DNA of 6,138 nucleotides, taken from assembly GCA_009724975.1 (NCBI GenBank), contig SRXB01000130.1, forward strand, positions 1 to 6,138, read 5' to 3'. The notes under the pieces are model-generated. The model made no database searches and was not told the DNA's origin. It was given only the letters and a program-made list of their open reading frames with translations. The DNA is from a bacterium (GTDB taxonomy: Bacteria > Desulfobacterota > Deferrisomatia > Deferrisomatales > BM512). The position numbers were made by a program, and so were the translations under genes. Positions 4,649-6,138 of the stretch are shown one piece after another (the stretch's first letter is position 1; every line of letters begins with the position of its first letter).

Positions 4649-6138
4649 ATGGAAAAGAACGTAAAAATTACAAGGCGCGGCTTTATGATGCTGGGCGCGG
4701 CTTTCCCGGCTGCCGCCCTGGCCACGCGCCAGCCTTCTTACGGGGCCGAGGCAAAGGCGGTGGAAACCTCGTGGGTCGATCCGACCGATTTCGGTGCGGA
4801 TCCCAAGGGGTCTGCCGATTCGACCGCTGCCATCCTTGCCGCCGCGAAGTTCGCCGCAGATTCGACCCGACCTCTTCTCCTCTCGGGAGTTTTCAAGGTC
4901 GACCCTAAGGCTGGCAGCCTACACTGCCTTTTCTCCGGGGGGCAGGGAAGGCTTGCGACGGGAGCCAAGAGCTCCTTTTACCCTTTCCCATCCTCGAAAG
5001 ATCGCAATGTCTTCTACGTAGACCCGGCAAAGGGCGACGACGGGTGGTTGGGAACCGATCCGGGTGCGCCGCTGGCCTCGGCGCAGGCGGCCCTGGATCT
5101 CGTCGCAGCGTACGGGGCCTTGTGCGGCGGCGTTCTCTGCGGCAGGTGGGTTGTGAAATTGGCCGCAGGCCGATATCCGGGCGGTTGCCATCTAAGAGGA
5201 GTGTTGAGCCAAAGCAGAATCGTAATAGAGGGGGTGGCTGGCGAGGGAGGTCGGCCCCTGACGATTTTTGACGGCTTTCTCAATGATGCTCAAAAAGGGC
5301 TTTCTTTTTCCGGCCAGGTGCTCATTAACGCCAGAAATCTTGGTTTTGTAAATTTCAAGGGCAAGAAAATCGGCATTGGTCTATTGGCTGAAAACGGGGC
5401 TAATCTTTTGGCCGAGAATATCCATGCCGAGGAGTGCGACTGGGCCGGAATAGATTTTGACAAGCTCGTCAGGGGCTACGTTGCGGGAGGCGTTATCAGG
5501 AACTGCCACAATGGGATACGGGCGTATGCGGGGTCTGTTTTCTCCATAGGGCACAAGACGGAAAATGTCTCAGTCGGCCCCCTCATCGAGGGTTCAAAGG
5601 ACGCTGCTGTTTACATATTGAACAATTCTAGCGGGCATCTTGATTACACGACGCTCAGAAACAATGTCGTGGGGCTGGATGTGACCAATCAGAGCAGGGT
5701 CCATGTCCTCGGCTGCGAAATTTCAGGGTCTTCGATGGCTGGAGTGCGGTTGCGCAACCAGTCAACCTGGTTTGATGACCGAAACAATATATTCGGCAAC
5801 GCCGTGGACGTCGGCACGGGCGCTTTCTGCAACGAACTGGCGCAGGCCGATTACATGTCAGAGCTTGGCGCAAGCGTTTATAAAAGCCCCGTAGAGGTAA
5901 ATGGCAAGGCCGAGGGCGTGGCTTTTGGCAAGCCCTTTTCGATAAATGCCAAAAGATTTCGCCAGTGTTCCGGCAGCGTTAGAGTTGCGGGAATAGGCGA
6001 GGCTTTCGGGGGCGGAGCCAAAAGCCTTTTGCTAAAAACGCCAGGCGGCGCGATAAGAATTTTTCAGCTCGCCGGTGTGGGAGCGGAGGCTTTTTCCTTC
6101 GAGTGCGAGATCTTTAGCCTTGGCGAGGGCGGCCAGCT
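4649..6138 (+). CDS. Tat-exported right-handed parallel beta-helix (pectate-lyase-like) protein, 3' end outside window
   Basis: The frame is open for 496 codons and leaves the window without a stop. The N-terminus is a twin-arginine signal: TRRGFMM at 8-14 followed by a hydrophobic Ala/Leu stretch to about residue 25. Possible cleavage is after ALA (25) or AEA (35). Residues 47-62 (DFGADPKGSADSTAAI) match the start pattern of the pectate-lyase-like/epimerase beta-helix domain (Pfam Pect-lyase_RHGA_epim type). A second beta-helix-like opening follows at 122-149 (FYVDPAKGDDGWLG, then PLASAQAALD). Residues about 190-385 show short Val/Ile/Leu strands alternating with G/N/D turns, as in PbH1 coils. 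Related folds are polysaccharide lyases, C5-epimerases, glycosidases and phage tailspikes. No catalytic residues can be named. An in-frame TAA at 4640 rules out a longer start; AAGAGG lies only 2 nt before the ATG, unusually close. A divergent glycan operon suggests action on an extracytoplasmic polysaccharide. Confidence 0.85.
   Translation, partial: MEKNVKITRRGFMMLGAAFPAAALATRQPSYGAEAKAVETSWVDPTDFGADPKGSADSTAAILAAAKFAADSTRPLLLSGVFKVDPKAGSLHCLFSGGQGRLATGAKSSFYPFPSSKDRNVFYVDPAKGDDGWLGTDPGAPLASAQAALDLVAAYGALCGGVLCGRWVVKLAAGRYPGGCHLRGVLSQSRIVIEGVAGEGGRPLTIFDGFLNDAQKGLSFSGQVLINARNLGFVNFKGKKIGIGLLAENGANLLAENIHAEECDWAGIDFDKLVRGYVAGGVIRNCHNGIRAYAGSVFSIGHKTENVSVGPLIEGSKDAAVYILNNSSGHLDYTTLRNNVVGLDVTNQSRVHVLGCEISGSSMAGVRLRNQSTWFDDRNNIFGNAVDVGTGAFCNELAQADYMSELGASVYKSPVEVNGKAEGVAFGKPFSINAKRFRQCSGSVRVAGIGEAFGGGAKSLLLKTPGGAIRIFQLAGVGAEAFSFECEIFSLGEGGQ

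Noticed and set aside
4632..4664. Ten-codon leader-peptide-like frame starting at ATG 4632
   Set aside because: It has no Shine-Dalgarno and no regulatory run of codons, and it overlaps the real start. It is mentioned only as context for the leader finding and not called as a gene.
4674..4704. Direct repeat GGCGCGGCTTT, two copies 20 bp apart at the start of the beta-helix gene
   Set aside because: It lies within the Tat signal coding sequence in two different frames, is only 11 bp long, and is plausibly chance in Ala/Gly/Phe-rich code.
4738..5283. Minus-strand open frames opposite the beta-helix gene
   Set aside because: They are short, mutually overlapping, lack domain signals, and are antisense to a 496-codon frame with a clear Tat signal.
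4649..6138. Phage tailspike or prophage remnant
   Set aside because: The fold resembles tailspikes, but the Tat signal and the absence of any phage gene in the window make a cellular exported protein more likely. A wider window could change this.

Overview
This window looks like part of a surface-polysaccharide biosynthesis locus from a bacterium of moderate GC content (mid-50s percent by eye). A Wzx-type lipid-linked oligosaccharide flippase, a WecG/TagA/CpsF glycosyltransferase and a Tat-exported beta-helix protein fit a Gram-negative-type organism making a Wzx/Wzy-dependent O-antigen, capsule or exopolysaccharide. The sequence alone does not fix the taxon. No rRNA, tRNA, CRISPR array, insertion sequence or prophage integration signal was seen.

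Layout: positions 1-123 hold the last 40 codons of an unrecognised plus-strand gene. It converges, with a 9 bp gap, on a tight four-gene minus-strand operon read from 4478 down to 133. In transcription order the operon encodes a GT4 glycosyltransferase (370 aa), a 12-helix MOP-superfamily flippase (about 422 aa), a second and more divergent GT4-like glycosyltransferase (403 aa with the preferred start) and a WecG/TagA/CpsF (GT26) glycosyltransferase (255 aa). Every junction overlaps by 4-10 bp, so the genes are probably co-transcribed and translationally coupled. A 170 bp intergenic region (4479-4648) then separates the operon from a divergent plus-strand gene that runs off the right edge. That gene encodes a Tat-signal, right-handed parallel beta-helix protein of at least 496 residues.

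Working model: the three glycosyltransferases extend an undecaprenyl-linked oligosaccharide at the cytoplasmic face, and the flippase turns the finished unit across the inner membrane. The divergent beta-helix protein is exported already folded and may cut, epimerise or bind the resulting glycan. The initiating phosphoglycosyltransferase, the Wzy polymerase and the chain-length regulator are not in this window and would be expected nearby. The most interesting items are the Tat-exported beta-helix protein and the divergent control region, which contains a perfect 12-bp palindrome, a candidate promoter and a stem-loop beside the beta-helix start codon.
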